Positions 24,893 to 35,093 are shown, counted from the stretch's first letter. The stretch is DNA of 64,000 bases from Niameybacter massiliensis (GCF_001282685.1 NZ_LN875035.1:137278-201277), one strand, 5' to 3'. Program-made: numbers and translations. The notes: generated from the letters alone by a model not told the origin.

Positions 24893-26167
24893 TTAAAGTG
24901 TAATAAGCCCTTTATCTTTCATAGCTTGTACAGACATCATAATCCCTAAATAAGCATGATAATCTGTAAGGCCTCCTTGGAAGAATACTGTATAAGGTGG
25001 CTTAATCGGTGCATCTGCACTCAGTTCAATAGATGCACCTTGAACGAAAGCACCTGCAGCCATAATAACAGGGGCATCATATCCTGGCATATCCCATGGT
25101 TCTGGTACAACGTAGCTATCTACTGGCGCACCCTTTTGGATTCCTTGACAGAAAGTAATAACATTTTCTGGTGTACGCATGTTAATCGCTTGAATAATAT
25201 CATTACGTCTTTCAGTTGAAGTTGGCATCACTTCAAAACCTAATTTTTCATAAAGTGCCGCTGCAAAAACAGCACCTTTTAAAGCACTTGATACCACTTG
25301 TGGTGCCATAAAAAGACCTTGGAGTACAGGTTGATTAAGGCCAAGTGTAGCCCCAACTTCCTTACCAAGTCCAGGTGCTGTAAGACGCATTGCAGCATTT
25401 TCAACGTATTGCTCTTTCCCTACAATGTAGCCACCGATTGGTGCAAGCCCACCGCCTGGATTTTTGATTAGGGAACCTACACAAAGGTCTGCACCTACTT
25501 CTGTTGGTTCGATAGTATCTACAAATTCACCATAACAGTTATCAACCATACAAATAATGTCTTCACGAATCCCTTTAATAAAGGCAATAAGCTCTCCAAT
25601 TTGCTCAACAGAGAAAGTTGGACGATAGCTATAACCTTTTGAACGTTGGATGGTTACCATCTTAGTTTTTGGTGTAATGGCTTCACGAATAGCATCATAA
25701 TCAAAAGAGAAATCTTCTTTTAAGTCTACTTGTTTGTATGTAATGCCATATTCAGCAAGACTTCCATTTGTTTCACGAATGCCAATAACGCCTTCAAGCG
25801 TATCATAAGGTTTGCCCACAGGTGATAACAGCTCATCTCCTGGACGTAAGTTACCAAATAAAGCAACCGTTAAAGCATGTGTGCCTGACATAAGTTGTGG
25901 TCTTACAAGTCCAGACTCTGTTTTAAAGATATCTGCATAAATACTTTCTACAACTTCACGGCCTAAATCGTTATACCCATAACCTGTTGTTGCTGCAAAG
26001 TGTACATCACTTAATCTATTTTTTTGCATTGCTGCTAAAACTTTTGCTCCATTTTGATGCATACGTGCATCAATACCTTCTAAAACAGGTGCAATCTCAC
26101 TTTTTGTGGCTTCACAAAATGTTTGCACATCCTGATCAATTTTAAAAAGTTCATATAATGTATTCAT
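24893..26167 (-). CDS. YnbB-type PLP enzyme (methionine gamma-lyase family / aluminium-resistance annotation)
   Basis: 424 residues, fold type I PLP enzyme. The Schiff-base lysine is in GSLIKNPGGG, preceded by CMVDNCYGEFVD where Asp contacts the PLP ring nitrogen. The N-terminal DVHFAATTGYGYNDLGRE and VRPQLMSGTHAL match the widespread clostridial and bacillar family usually lying between hfq and lexA; here those neighbours are absent. Reaction not established. AAAGGAG precedes the ATG at 26167. Confidence 0.88.
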   Translation of the reverse strand: MNTLYELFKIDQDVQTFCEATKSEIAPVLEGIDARMHQNGAKVLAAMQKNRLSDVHFAATTGYGYNDLGREVVESIYADIFKTESGLVRPQLMSGTHALTVALFGNLRPGDELLSPVGKPYDTLEGVIGIRETNGSLAEYGITYKQVDLKEDFSFDYDAIREAITPKTKMVTIQRSKGYSYRPTFSVEQIGELIAFIKGIREDIICMVDNCYGEFVDTIEPTEVGADLCVGSLIKNPGGGLAPIGGYIVGKEQYVENAAMRLTAPGLGKEVGATLGLNQPVLQGLFMAPQVVSSALKGAVFAAALYEKLGFEVMPTSTERRNDIIQAINMRTPENVITFCQGIQKGAPVDSYVVPEPWDMPGYDAPVIMAAGAFVQGASIELSADAPIKPPYTVFFQGGLTDYHAYLGIMMSVQAMKDKGLITL

Positions 26168-26247
26168 AATGACTCCTTTGTCTCGTGTTATCTGCAATAC
26201 TTTTAATTATAACCATTTCGACAATATATGCAAGGATATACTAGGAT

Positions 26248-27087
26248 TTAGACTTTTTTCAAGATCTGAATGCCCATTTCATATACCTTCTGAGTACTTA
26301 GGTCAAATGGCCATTCTAAGACTATATCTTGTACCAGTTCTAATACACCTGCTTCTTGATAATGCTGAATATCTTGCATACATTGCATGGCACCTTGTAT
26401 ACTGCCTACCCGATCTACACGCTTTTGTTCAATACCTATAATTAAGCATGATTTTGTCATTGCAAAAAGCAAGTCATTGAGCTTTTCAACAGCCAATGTG
26501 TTCATCTCACCAATTTTTTTACGAACCAGAGGTTCATCTAGCTCAAGGGTTTCAAGTATAATCCCCCAAATCCATTCCAGCATATTTAAAAGTTGACTAT
26601 GGACACCTACGGCAACAACCACATCATATTGCCCAGTTTCTAATGGACTACTTAGATTTGCTAACTGTGGTTCTAATTGAAGCAAAAGTTTAAGAACAAC
26701 TTCTGCTAGATGATGGACATTGGTAGCTTTTCCATACTTTTTTGCTTCTGCAATCAATGTATCTGCATACTGTCGGTACGTGGTATCGGATATACCAACA
26801 AAATCTATTTTTAAAGTATCTACATAAGATTCAGTTTCTAAACCATATTGTTTTTTGGCCTCTAGCATACTGTTTTCATCCTTATCTAGCAATGTAATAT
26901 GCTGAAAATGCTCTTTAAGTAAAACTAAATCCAAATCGTTGCATCTTCCTGCACCACAAATAGCCAGGCTTTGTCCTGGCTTGGTATGCTCTATAATAAA
27001 CTTAGTTATTTGTGAACGATAAGTTTGCCATTCACTAAAGGCATGTTCTATCACTTGTAGCTGTAATAATTGATCATATAAATTCAT
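26248..27087 (-). CDS. SAM-methyltransferase-like protein
   Basis: 279 residues. A Rossmann-type start is visible: SLAICGAGRCNDLDLVLL (motif I, G-x-G-x-C) near residue 40, then ITLLDKDENSMLEA (acid ending strand 2) and YDVVVAVGVHSQLLN (motif near strand 4). The remaining helices have no recognised partner domain. This supports a class I methyltransferase fold, but the motif is loose and the substrate unknown. It lies 80 bases upstream of the PLP enzyme on the same strand. Confidence 0.65.
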   Translation of the reverse strand: MNLYDQLLQLQVIEHAFSEWQTYRSQITKFIIEHTKPGQSLAICGAGRCNDLDLVLLKEHFQHITLLDKDENSMLEAKKQYGLETESYVDTLKIDFVGISDTTYRQYADTLIAEAKKYGKATNVHHLAEVVLKLLLQLEPQLANLSSPLETGQYDVVVAVGVHSQLLNMLEWIWGIILETLELDEPLVRKKIGEMNTLAVEKLNDLLFAMTKSCLIIGIEQKRVDRVGSIQGAMQCMQDIQHYQEAGVLELVQDIVLEWPFDLSTQKVYEMGIQILKKV

Positions 27088-27244
27088 GTCTTACTCCTAA
27101 AATTTTTTACCCATGTTATTCACTCCATTATACAAGACTTTTTAGCAAGTGGCTAATCATTTAATGATATCTTTTGATTGAAATGTTTGATACAATATTC
27201 ATATTAATAGAAATTTCAGTTTTGTATAGTTAGGAGAATGGTTT

Positions 27245-27625
27245 ATGATAAAAGTATGCCCTAAATGTGGCTATCAAAATGACGAAGATGCTATCTATTG
27301 CTTGCAGTGTCTAGAAGACTTAAAAAATGTCCTTCCAGGAGAAGAGGTAAAGATCAATTCCACTGAATTTACAGGCTATAATACAAATAATATGTCTCCT
27401 CTTGGCCACTCACTCCAATATGAGCATTACAATGATGATGTCTCTATAGGTGCTTGGATTGGTATTTCAATTGCGCTTGGTATTCCTATTATTAATATTA
27501 TTGTTTTAATTTGGATTTTAACTTCATCTTCTACAAATAGGACATTAAAAAACTATGCAATTGCACAATTTATCTTAATGTGTATAGGTATTGTACTAAC
27601 TGGTCTACTTCTCCTCATAAGATAA
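27245..27625 (+). CDS. Zinc-ribbon membrane protein
   Basis: 126 residues. N-terminal zinc ribbon with CPKCGYQN and CLQCLED (CxxC...CxxC), a 35-residue linker, then two hydrophobic helices (about residues 69-94 and 105-125). Typical of small zinc-ribbon domain membrane proteins of unknown role. It starts 41 bases before the APH-like kinase and may share its transcript. Start ATG has GGAG upstream. Confidence 0.75.
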   Translation: MIKVCPKCGYQNDEDAIYCLQCLEDLKNVLPGEEVKINSTEFTGYNTNNMSPLGHSLQYEHYNDDVSIGAWIGISIALGIPIINIIVLIWILTSSSTNRTLKNYAIAQFILMCIGIVLTGLLLLIR

Positions 27626-27666
27626 GAGGAACACATCAATGATTATTGCTCTTAGGAGGATGCAAA

Positions 27667-28386
27667 ATGATTAAGGTAAAGCCTATTGCTGTAGGAAATA
27701 CAGCAGAAGTCTTCGACTACGGTAACAAAAAGGTCTGTAAACTATTTTTTGAAGGATACCCCTTAGAAGCCATTAACCGGGAATATACCAATGCAAAGCT
27801 TATGAAAAGTTTAGGTCTTCATGTCCCTAAATGTCATGAAATCATTCAATATGACCATCGTAGTGGTATTATTTACGAGAAAGTGTATGGTAAAACACTT
27901 CTTGAGTATTTCTTTGAAACAGCAGACCTTCATTTCCTAGTTCATACTTTAACCCATGTACATAAAAAAATTCTGAAACATCATACCCAAAATGTCCTAT
28001 CCTATAAAACATTTCTTATTCAATCTATTCCTGATCAGGACATACAAAAAAGTAGGCTGATTAATGAAATTAGGCACCTACCAGACGGCGACACTCTGTG
28101 TCATGGTGACTATCATCCAGGTAATATCTTAGTGGGGAGCAATCATAAAACCACCTTGATTGACTTCATGAATGTATGCCATGGGCCTTGGCAATATGAT
28201 ATTGCAAGAACCTATTATTTACTAGCCTACGCCAATGTTCCTAGGGGTTCATCTAGTGACTCTGATAGCAAAAGTCAGCAAAAAGACCTTGCCGATCTCT
28301 ATTTATCTAAGTTAAATGTAAGCTTTAAAGAGATTGCTCCATTTCTTTCAATCATTGATGCATGTCGTAGCTATGAAAAAGCTTAA
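27667..28386 (+). CDS. Aminoglycoside phosphotransferase (APH)-family kinase
   Basis: 239 residues, protein-kinase-like fold. Catalytic loop LCHGDYHPGNIL (Asp base, Asn metal ligand) and the DFG-equivalent LIDFMNVCHGPWQYDIART are intact; the N-lobe Lys is in KKVCKLFF. This group contains antibiotic, choline and thiamine kinases, so the substrate is open. Start at 27667 is chosen because AGGAGG lies upstream; the extra seven codons before it overlap that site. Confidence 0.83.
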   Translation: MIKVKPIAVGNTAEVFDYGNKKVCKLFFEGYPLEAINREYTNAKLMKSLGLHVPKCHEIIQYDHRSGIIYEKVYGKTLLEYFFETADLHFLVHTLTHVHKKILKHHTQNVLSYKTFLIQSIPDQDIQKSRLINEIRHLPDGDTLCHGDYHPGNILVGSNHKTTLIDFMNVCHGPWQYDIARTYYLLAYANVPRGSSSDSDSKSQQKDLADLYLSKLNVSFKEIAPFLSIIDACRSYEKA

Positions 28387-28430
28387 AAAAGAAGGGACTG
28401 TTTTAAAACAGTCCCTTCTTTTTATTTTTT
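28385..28430. terminator. Bidirectional terminator between the APH gene and mglC
   Basis: Perfect stem GAAGGGACTG/CAGTCCCTTC around TTTTAAAA, with A6 on the left and TTTTTATTTTTT on the right. Confidence 0.92.
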
Positions 28431-29447
28431 CTTAATATATTTTCTTGTATCAATAGCTACTGCAATAACAATAATAAGACCTTTAATAATGTACTGGATA
28501 TATGGGCTAACGTCTACGTAGTTGAGTCCATAGTTGATAACTTGGAACATGAGTACACCACTTACTACCCCCGCAATCGATCCAACACCACCATTGAATG
28601 ATACCCCACCTACTACACAGGCAGCAATGGCATCAAGTTCATAACCATTACCAATGTTATTGGTTGCACTCCCTGTTCTTGCAACTTCAAGTGAACCTGC
28701 AAATCCATAAAGAATACCAGCAAGCATAGATACAAGTACAATGGTACGAATAACATTAACACCAGATACAGTTGCCGCTTCTTCGTTACCACCTACTGCA
28801 AACATGTTTTTACCAAGTCTTGTTTTATTCCAAATGAACCAAACAATAGCAACTGTAATAGCTGCATAGATAACAAGGAACGGTATTTCAACAGGTCCAA
28901 GTCGTAAGCTACCTTGTGCAAAGTATTTAAAACGTTCATCTAAGTTGGCGATAGGTGATCCACCTGTATAATCATAGTAAAGAGATGCTACACCATAGAT
29001 GATAAGCTGCATACTTAAGGTTACAATAAAAGCAGTTACCTTGAATTTTGCAATAACATAGCCACTAATAGTAGATGCAATAGCTGTACAAAGGATAGCA
29101 AGTAAAATCGGTGCAAATACGGGTAATTGAGGCATATCTGGGAAGATTCTTCTTGCGTAATCTGGTGCTTGAAGTAGTGAGGCACTGATTACAGCAGATA
29201 ACCCAACCATACGACCAACAGAAAGGTCAGTTCCAGCAAGTACTAAAAGTCCTGCTACCCCTAGCGCCAAGATTACACGTGTTGAAGCTTGTGTAATAAT
29301 AAATTTAAAGTTTTGTACAGATAAGAAACTACTATCCATACAAATAATAACGATAACTAAAAGTAAAAGTACAACATAAATGGCATTATTAATCAAAAAG
29401 TCCGCTACGGTACTTTTATTCCACTTTTTCACACTTGTTTCATTCAT
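28422..29447 (-). CDS. mglC: Sugar ABC transporter permease (galactose/methyl-galactoside type)
   Basis: 341 residues, about ten membrane helices. Features of the BPD_transp_2 family: LGVAGLLVLAGTDLSVGRMVGLSA near residue 65 and ACVVGGVSFNGGVGSIAGVVSG near residue 275, the coupling region to the ATPase. As last gene of mglB-mglA-mglC it forms the membrane channel for a monosaccharide, probably galactose or glucose. It begins 12 bases after mglA. Assignment to mgl rather than rbs or xyl rests on the binding-protein type. Confidence 0.9.
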   Translation of the reverse strand: MNETSVKKWNKSTVADFLINNAIYVVLLLLVIVIICMDSSFLSVQNFKFIITQASTRVILALGVAGLLVLAGTDLSVGRMVGLSAVISASLLQAPDYARRIFPDMPQLPVFAPILLAILCTAIASTISGYVIAKFKVTAFIVTLSMQLIIYGVASLYYDYTGGSPIANLDERFKYFAQGSLRLGPVEIPFLVIYAAITVAIVWFIWNKTRLGKNMFAVGGNEEAATVSGVNVIRTIVLVSMLAGILYGFAGSLEVARTGSATNNIGNGYELDAIAACVVGGVSFNGGVGSIAGVVSGVLMFQVINYGLNYVDVSPYIQYIIKGLIIVIAVAIDTRKYIKKK

Positions 29448-29459
29448 AATGCTCCCCCT

Positions 29460-30962
29460 TTATAAGTATTTTGCTGCAAGTCTTAGGATTTCTTCTTGAT
29501 TCGTATCCTTGGTCTCCACAATCCCTGCAACACGCCCATTACTCATGACTAAAATACGATCTGTAATACCTAGCAGTTCGGGCATTTCTGATGAAATCAT
29601 AATAATGCCTTTATCTTTATTGGCTAGATCTATAATAAGTTGATAAATTTCATATTTAGCACCTACGTCAATCCCACGTGTAGGTTCATCCAACATTAAG
29701 ATTTCTGGTTCAGTCAGTAGCCATCTTCCTAGAATAACCTTTTGCTGGTTACCACCAGATAAAGAACGAATCTTCTCTTTTTGTGAAGGTGTTTTTACCT
29801 TCATACTTTCAATAACCCAATCCGTATCTTCTTTAATCTTTTGATCGTTTGTTACCCCAAGTTTATTTGTATATCTTGGTAGATTCGCAATCATTGCATT
29901 AAACTTAATATCTAACACATCAAAAATACCTGTTTTTCTGCGCTCTTCTGTTAAAAGTGCAAAGCCATTTTTAATCGATTCTTTTGCACTCTTATTTTCA
30001 ATCGTTTTACCATGAAGAATAATTTCGCCGTCTTCTTTATGGCGAATACCAAAGATGGTTTCAAGAAGCTCTGTACGTTTAGAACCCATAAGCCCTGCAA
30101 TACCTAATATTTCACCTTTGCGAAGTTTAAAAGAAGCGTCTTCTACAGTCGGTTTATAAAAGGCAGTTAAATGATTGACTTCTAAAATAGTTTCACCTGG
30201 TTTATTGGTTTTAGGTGGGAACCTGTGTGTTAAATCACGTCCAACCATTAAATTAATAATTTTATCCGTTGTCAAATCTTTAGCCTCATGGGTTGCAATC
30301 CATTTCCCATCACGCATAATCGTTACCTCGTCACAAATTCTAAGAATTTCTTCCATTTTATGAGAAATATAAATAATGCCACAGCCTTGATCACGTAATT
30401 GATTAATAATACGGAACAAGTGCTCAACTTCTTTTTCTGTAAGAGATGAAGTGGGCTCATCCATTACAATAATTTGGGCATCATATGAAACTGCTTTTGC
30501 AATTTCTATCATTTGACATTGAGATACAGAAAGGTGTCCCACCTTTTCTCTTGGATCTACATCAATACCTAATTTATCAAATATTGCTTTTGTTTGTTGA
30601 TACATTTCTTTTTCATCTACCCATAATGAGTTTCCTGGAAATCTTCCAAGCCATATATTATCCATAACACGGGTTTGACTTACTTGATTTAATTCTTGAT
30701 GTACCATGGAAACACCATGCTCAAGTGCCTGTTTCGGATTGGTGAAGTGAATCTTTTCACCCTTTAGGAAGATTTCACCCGCGTCTTCTAAATAAATCCC
30801 AAATAGACATTTCATAAGTGTAGACTTTCCAGCACCATTTTCCCCCATTAATGCATGTACCGTTCCTGGTAAAAGCTTTAAGTTGGCATCATCTAATGCT
30901 TTAACACCTGGAAACTGTTTAACAATATGATTCATTTCCAGCAAATAAGTTGTTTTGGCCAT
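29460..30962 (-). CDS. mglA: Sugar ABC transporter ATPase, two nucleotide-binding domains
   Basis: 500 residues, typical for MglA/RbsA. Domain 1 has Walker [10 protein letters not shown], signature [14 protein letters not shown] and Walker [12 protein letters not shown]. Domain 2 has the family's degenerate Walker A ([12 protein letters not shown]), signature [12 protein letters not shown] and Walker [13 protein letters not shown]. Energises import by MglC. The start ATG lies 24 bases after the intercistronic hairpin that separates mglB from the rest of the operon. Confidence 0.94.
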   Translation of the reverse strand: MAKTTYLLEMNHIVKQFPGVKALDDANLKLLPGTVHALMGENGAGKSTLMKCLFGIYLEDAGEIFLKGEKIHFTNPKQALEHGVSMVHQELNQVSQTRVMDNIWLGRFPGNSLWVDEKEMYQQTKAIFDKLGIDVDPREKVGHLSVSQCQMIEIAKAVSYDAQIIVMDEPTSSLTEKEVEHLFRIINQLRDQGCGIIYISHKMEEILRICDEVTIMRDGKWIATHEAKDLTTDKIINLMVGRDLTHRFPPKTNKPGETILEVNHLTAFYKPTVEDASFKLRKGEILGIAGLMGSKRTELLETIFGIRHKEDGEIILHGKTIENKSAKESIKNGFALLTEERRKTGIFDVLDIKFNAMIANLPRYTNKLGVTNDQKIKEDTDWVIESMKVKTPSQKEKIRSLSGGNQQKVILGRWLLTEPEILMLDEPTRGIDVGAKYEIYQLIIDLANKDKGIIMISSEMPELLGITDRILVMSNGRVAGIVETKDTNQEEILRLAAKYL

Positions 30963-30986
30963 TTGTAGTCACCGCCCCTCTTTGTT

Positions 30987-31027
30987 TAAAGCATTGCAGA
31001 CACCGCTATGTGTACTGCAATGCTTTA
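30987..31027 (-). other. Intercistronic mRNA hairpin between mglB and mglA
   Basis: TAAAGCATTGCAG (30987-30999) and CTGCAATGCTTTA (31015-31027) form a 13-base-pair stem, extended by ACAC/GTGT. No T run follows, so it is not an intrinsic terminator. It probably protects mglB mRNA from 3' decay, giving more binding protein than ATPase. Confidence 0.75.
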
Positions 31028-31038
31028 TCCCTAAAATC

Positions 31039-32166
31039 TTATTTTAATCCGTAAGCTTCTTCAGCTACACCAAGATTATCATTTGTGATTGCAACATATG
31101 GAACACGTACAGCAAGTGTATCATCTAATTGCCAGCTTGTGCCTTCAAGAATATCTTTACCCTGTGTTGCATTAAGTGCAAGTTCTACAGCTGCTTTACC
31201 TTGATTAAGTGGGTCATTAAGAACGGTTCCTAACATCTTGCCTTGTTTAATAAGTTCAAGGGCTTCTGGAATGGCATCTACCCCTACAACTGGCATATAT
31301 TTGTCACCTTGGAAGTATCCAGCAGCATTTAATGCTTCTACAGCACCAAGTGCCATACCATCATTGTTACAAATAACCATTTCAATGCCATCACCTTTAG
31401 CTGCAAGCCATGTTTCCATTAATTCTTTACCCTTGGTTGCATCCCACATACCTGTTTGTGTACCAAGGTCTTCTGTTTCAATACCTGCTGCATTGATTGT
31501 TGCAATAGATTCTTTTGTTCTTGCTTCTGCATCTGGATGTCCTGGTTCACCCATAAGCATTACGTATTGAATTTTGCTATCACCATTTTTATCCCAATCA
31601 GGATTTGCTTTCCAAGCATCAATAATGAGTTCGCCTTGGATGATACCTGATTCAGCTGAGTTTGTACCTACATACCATGTTTGATCATACCCAATATTGT
31701 TTGTACCATCTGGATATTCTTTGTTGATGAATACAACTGGAATATTTGCTGCTTTTGCTTTTTCAGCAATGGTTGGTGCAGCACCTGGATCAACTAAGTT
31801 AATAATAAGACCATCAACACCTTTTGCAATTAATGTATCGACTTGGTCATTTTGTTTAGCTTGATCATTTTGTGAGTCATTCATTGTAAGTTCAGCTTTT
31901 CCATCAGCTGCTGCTTGAATGGCATTTCTTGTGAATGTCATAAAGTTATCATCATATTTGTAGATAGTTACACCAATTTTAGGTAATTTACCACTTGTTT
32001 CTTCTTGCTTTGGCTCTTCAGCTTTTTCAGTTGTATCAGCCGTTTCAGCGGTTTCGGTTTTCGTTTCGGTTGTTGAAGATGAGCTCTCAGTAGATGGTGA
32101 ACAACCAACAAAAGCTAACATCATACAACTTGCAAGAAATACGCTTAATACTTTTTTAAGTTTCAT
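31039..32166 (-). CDS. mglB: Galactose/glucose-type binding lipoprotein
   Basis: 375 residues. Signal peptide with lipobox AFVGC, then a Ser/Thr/Glu-rich linker (about residues 25-58) and the periplasmic-binding-protein-1 fold. PKIGVTIYKYDDNFMTFTRN, the Ca-binding loop DKNGDSKIQ, and ICNNDGMALGAVEALNAAG with VVGVDAIPEAL match the galactose/glucose-binding protein group. Delivers sugar to MglAC. It is closely related to the membrane-anchored protein encoded at 32326, which I take as the sensor version. Confidence 0.92.
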   Translation of the reverse strand: MKLKKVLSVFLASCMMLAFVGCSPSTESSSSTTETKTETAETADTTEKAEEPKQEETSGKLPKIGVTIYKYDDNFMTFTRNAIQAAADGKAELTMNDSQNDQAKQNDQVDTLIAKGVDGLIINLVDPGAAPTIAEKAKAANIPVVFINKEYPDGTNNIGYDQTWYVGTNSAESGIIQGELIIDAWKANPDWDKNGDSKIQYVMLMGEPGHPDAEARTKESIATINAAGIETEDLGTQTGMWDATKGKELMETWLAAKGDGIEMVICNNDGMALGAVEALNAAGYFQGDKYMPVVGVDAIPEALELIKQGKMLGTVLNDPLNQGKAAVELALNATQGKDILEGTSWQLDDTLAVRVPYVAITNDNLGVAEEAYGLK

Positions 32167-32284
32167 TTATATTACCCCCTAGTATTTAGATACCTTTAAC
32201 AAGCACCTTACTTATGCCTTTATTTTATAGTGAATAGTGTCTAGTATGAATACAAAATTTTAACACTTTACCTTAAAAATTTAC

Positions 32285-32330
32285 TAAAAAAAATAATACA
32301 AAAAAGCTAAAATAGCTTCTTTGTATTATT
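32285..32330 (-). terminator. Terminator between the sensor genes and mglB
   Basis: Stem AATAATACAAA..AGCTA/TAGCT..TTTGTATTATT flanked by a T run on the minus strand, right after the stop at 32326. It separates the regulatory operon from mglBAC. Confidence 0.85.
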
Positions 32331-33375
32331 TTTTATCTTCTAACGTATGTTTTTTTAAGGGTACATGTTTTACCCAGAAATACTGATTTTCTTTTTCTGT
32401 AATAGGCATAAGTGTTTCATCCATTGGAAGCTCTAAAAGCTCAAATATTTTGTAGAGCATGCACTTAGCTTGTTCCTTAGAATCATTTAAAACTGTTCCT
32501 AGTAAGGTGCCCTCTTCCATGGCCTTTACAGCTTCATCAAGTCCATCTACACCTAGAACTGGAATTGTCTTATCCCCTTCAAAGTAACCTTTTTCTTTGA
32601 GACATTCTATGGCACCTAATGCCATTTCATCATTATTCGCCATAACGACTTCAATTTGATCACCTAAATTTGTATACCATTCTTCCATTTTTGCTTTGGC
32701 CGTATCTCTTTGCCACATAGCAGTATCCGTCGCTAAATTCTCCATACGGTATCCACGTTGTTCTAGGGTTCTAATACAATGATAAGTACGAAGTATGGCA
32801 TCTTGATGACCATACTCACCTTCTAACATGACATATTGAATCTTACCATCTTGATTTAAATCAACCTCTAATCCAGCATCCAAGGCATCAGCTAAAAGCT
32901 CCCCTTGAAGCTTACCTGCTTCTTCTGCTTTTGAACCTACATAGGCTAGTTTATCCCACCTAGCAATATCTTGAGGTACAGGCTCTCTATTAAAGAAGAT
33001 TACTGGCACATTTACATTTTGTGCTTTATCGATGATCAAGCTGGCATCTTCTCGTTCCACTGTATTCACAATAAGTAAGTCATAGCCTTCTTCAATCAAT
33101 TTAGAAATCTGTTCATTTTGTAAGCTTTGATCATGTGTACTATCTTTATAGGTAAGATTGAAAGCCAAATCTGTTTCTGCATGAATTTCACGTATGTACG
33201 TTTCAAGATATTCAACTGTTTTTTTAATAAAAGGATCTTGCGCATTATAAAGTACGACACCAATGTCTATTTGTTCTTTCTTTTCTGGAGTGGGTTGCTT
33301 GAGTACTACAAGGCCTATTCCCCCTAAAAGCCCTACCATACTTACAATTACCAACCACTGTAAAGTCTTTTTCAT
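32326..33375 (-). CDS. Membrane-anchored sugar-binding sensor protein
   Basis: 349 residues. One N-terminal hydrophobic helix (residues 7-25) without a lipobox, so anchored rather than lipidated. The remainder is a galactose-binding-protein fold parallel to MglB: IDIGVVLYNAQDPFIKKTVEY, Ca loop DLNQDGKIQ, AMWQRDTAKAKMEEW, MANNDEMALGAIECLKEKG, and VLGVDGLDEAVKAM. It lies 20 bases after the YesM-like kinase gene and before a terminator, so it is co-expressed with the two-component pair and not with the importer. I infer it presents bound sugar to the kinase. Confidence 0.88.
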   Translation of the reverse strand: MKKTLQWLVIVSMVGLLGGIGLVVLKQPTPEKKEQIDIGVVLYNAQDPFIKKTVEYLETYIREIHAETDLAFNLTYKDSTHDQSLQNEQISKLIEEGYDLLIVNTVEREDASLIIDKAQNVNVPVIFFNREPVPQDIARWDKLAYVGSKAEEAGKLQGELLADALDAGLEVDLNQDGKIQYVMLEGEYGHQDAILRTYHCIRTLEQRGYRMENLATDTAMWQRDTAKAKMEEWYTNLGDQIEVVMANNDEMALGAIECLKEKGYFEGDKTIPVLGVDGLDEAVKAMEEGTLLGTVLNDSKEQAKCMLYKIFELLELPMDETLMPITEKENQYFWVKHVPLKKHTLEDKK

Positions 33376-33395
33376 ACCTTCCTCCTTTAATGCTC

Positions 33396-35093
33396 CTAAC
33401 CTTCTAAAGGAATTTTGATTAAAATAGTTGTTCCTTCATCTACTTCACTTTGTATCTCAACGCCATATTCTATACCGTAATAAAGTTGAATACGTCTATG
33501 TACATTTTGGACGCCTACCCCTGAGCCTTTTGTTTGAATGGTACGCCCTTCTTCAAGTAACTTGGTAGATACTTCTTCTTCCATGCCAACACCGTTATCT
33601 TGTACGCTAAAAATTAATACCCCTTCTTCTTCCCAAACATTGATATGAATCTGTCCTTGATGTTGAATGTATTGAATCCCATGATAAAGCGCATTTTCAA
33701 TAATAGGTTGTAAGATTAACTTAAGTGTTAGACATTCCATAATACCGTCTTCTGCTTCAATGAAATACTCAAATTTATTTTTATATCGAATCTTTTGGAT
33801 CGCTAAGTAGTTTCTTGCATGCTCGAGTTCTTGCCTTACTGTAATAATCGTTTTGCCTCCACTAATGCCTATTCTAAAGAATCTTGATAAGGCAGTAATC
33901 ATCATCGTTGCCTCTTCATTACGTTCATCTTCTACTAACCAAATAATAGAATCTAAGGTGTTATAAAGAAAGTGAGGATTAATTTGTGATTGTAGAACTT
34001 CCATTTCCTTTTTACGTTTATCATCTTGTTCGGTTACAATCTCATGCTTTAAGCCTTTAATACGTTCTACCATTCTATTAAATGTTTTGGACAATTCAGA
34101 TACAATGTATTCACCTTCTTCAGGCAAGCGAATATTAAAGTTTCCTTCTTCTACTAACTTCATGGATTTTTGCAGTTTATATAAAGGTGCTGAAAGCCTA
34201 GAGGAAATAAATAAGGTTCCTATAATACAAAGAATAAATCCTACTACAAAGACAGCAATAATAAAGTTTTGGAATGTATCATAATCAACAAGTAATTTGG
34301 TTAAATCCCAAACGCCTATGACCTTCCAACCTGTATAACCTGCCATCTGAAGTGTAATAAGACGTTTATCTTCCTCAAATACAGTTACTTCATTCTTTAT
34401 TGCTTCATTGAATTTGCCTACTTCAAAAGCCCCTAAATCACCATATACAAGCCCGCCATCTGGTGCCACAATATAAATACTTCCTATATCACTGTCTTTA
34501 ATGGGTGCACAAATATTTTTGATCCCTGTAAGGTGCATATCTACAAGCAATACCCCTTGAATAATATTGCCATTTTCATTGAGTGAAACCACCCGACTAA
34601 GTGTAATCACATCAGGGCTATTGTTATCTTGAAAAATCACTTGCTTATGAGGGCTTGAAAAGTGTACATTTTCTTGCTTTTGAATGGCATTTTTAAACCA
34701 TTCTTCCTCTGTAACATCCACCGCTTCATTAAGATGCATATACCGATTGGCTGCTATGAGTTCGCCATTTTCTTTGAAGATTGCTAAATTGGCAATATGG
34801 TTGTTGGTTGTTTGAATCAAAGACATTTGGCTTGTAAACGTATTATCTTGTATAGACTGATTTTTAATGATCTTATAATATAACGTATTAGAAACATCAA
34901 TCATACTTCTTGTATACGTATCAAGACTATATTTTACTTGTGTCATCAGCTGTTGTGCAGACTGAGTTGCATAATGAATCGCAATATCATTAAACTTCTT
35001 ATAAAGGCTCGTACCTGTTAAGAGTAAAACAACTACAATAATAGAGGTAAAGCATATAATCATCAGGCTCTTAATACTTTTAAATCTTTCCAT
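33396..35093 (-). CDS. YesM-type sensor histidine kinase
   Basis: 565 residues. Two membrane helices (about 12-32 and 275-297) bracket an extracellular cache-like sensor domain. A HAMP linker follows, then the His_kinase box INPHFLYNTLDSI with the phosphorylated His, and the ATPase domain with N box LILQPIIENALYHG and G boxes FSVQDNGVGM and GSGVGVQNVHRR. Its gene overlaps yesN by 14 bases and precedes the anchored binding protein, so the three act as one sugar sensor controlling the mgl genes. Confidence 0.92.
   Translation of the reverse strand: MERFKSIKSLMIICFTSIIVVVLLLTGTSLYKKFNDIAIHYATQSAQQLMTQVKYSLDTYTRSMIDVSNTLYYKIIKNQSIQDNTFTSQMSLIQTTNNHIANLAIFKENGELIAANRYMHLNEAVDVTEEEWFKNAIQKQENVHFSSPHKQVIFQDNNSPDVITLSRVVSLNENGNIIQGVLLVDMHLTGIKNICAPIKDSDIGSIYIVAPDGGLVYGDLGAFEVGKFNEAIKNEVTVFEEDKRLITLQMAGYTGWKVIGVWDLTKLLVDYDTFQNFIIAVFVVGFILCIIGTLFISSRLSAPLYKLQKSMKLVEEGNFNIRLPEEGEYIVSELSKTFNRMVERIKGLKHEIVTEQDDKRKKEMEVLQSQINPHFLYNTLDSIIWLVEDERNEEATMMITALSRFFRIGISGGKTIITVRQELEHARNYLAIQKIRYKNKFEYFIEAEDGIMECLTLKLILQPIIENALYHGIQYIQHQGQIHINVWEEEGVLIFSVQDNGVGMEEEVSTKLLEEGRTIQTKGSGVGVQNVHRRIQLYYGIEYGVEIQSEVDEGTTILIKIPLEG

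Noticed and set aside
24893-26167. miaA-hfq-ynbB-lexA cluster
   Set aside because: The PLP enzyme and lexA are 20 kb apart here and neither miaA nor hfq is visible.
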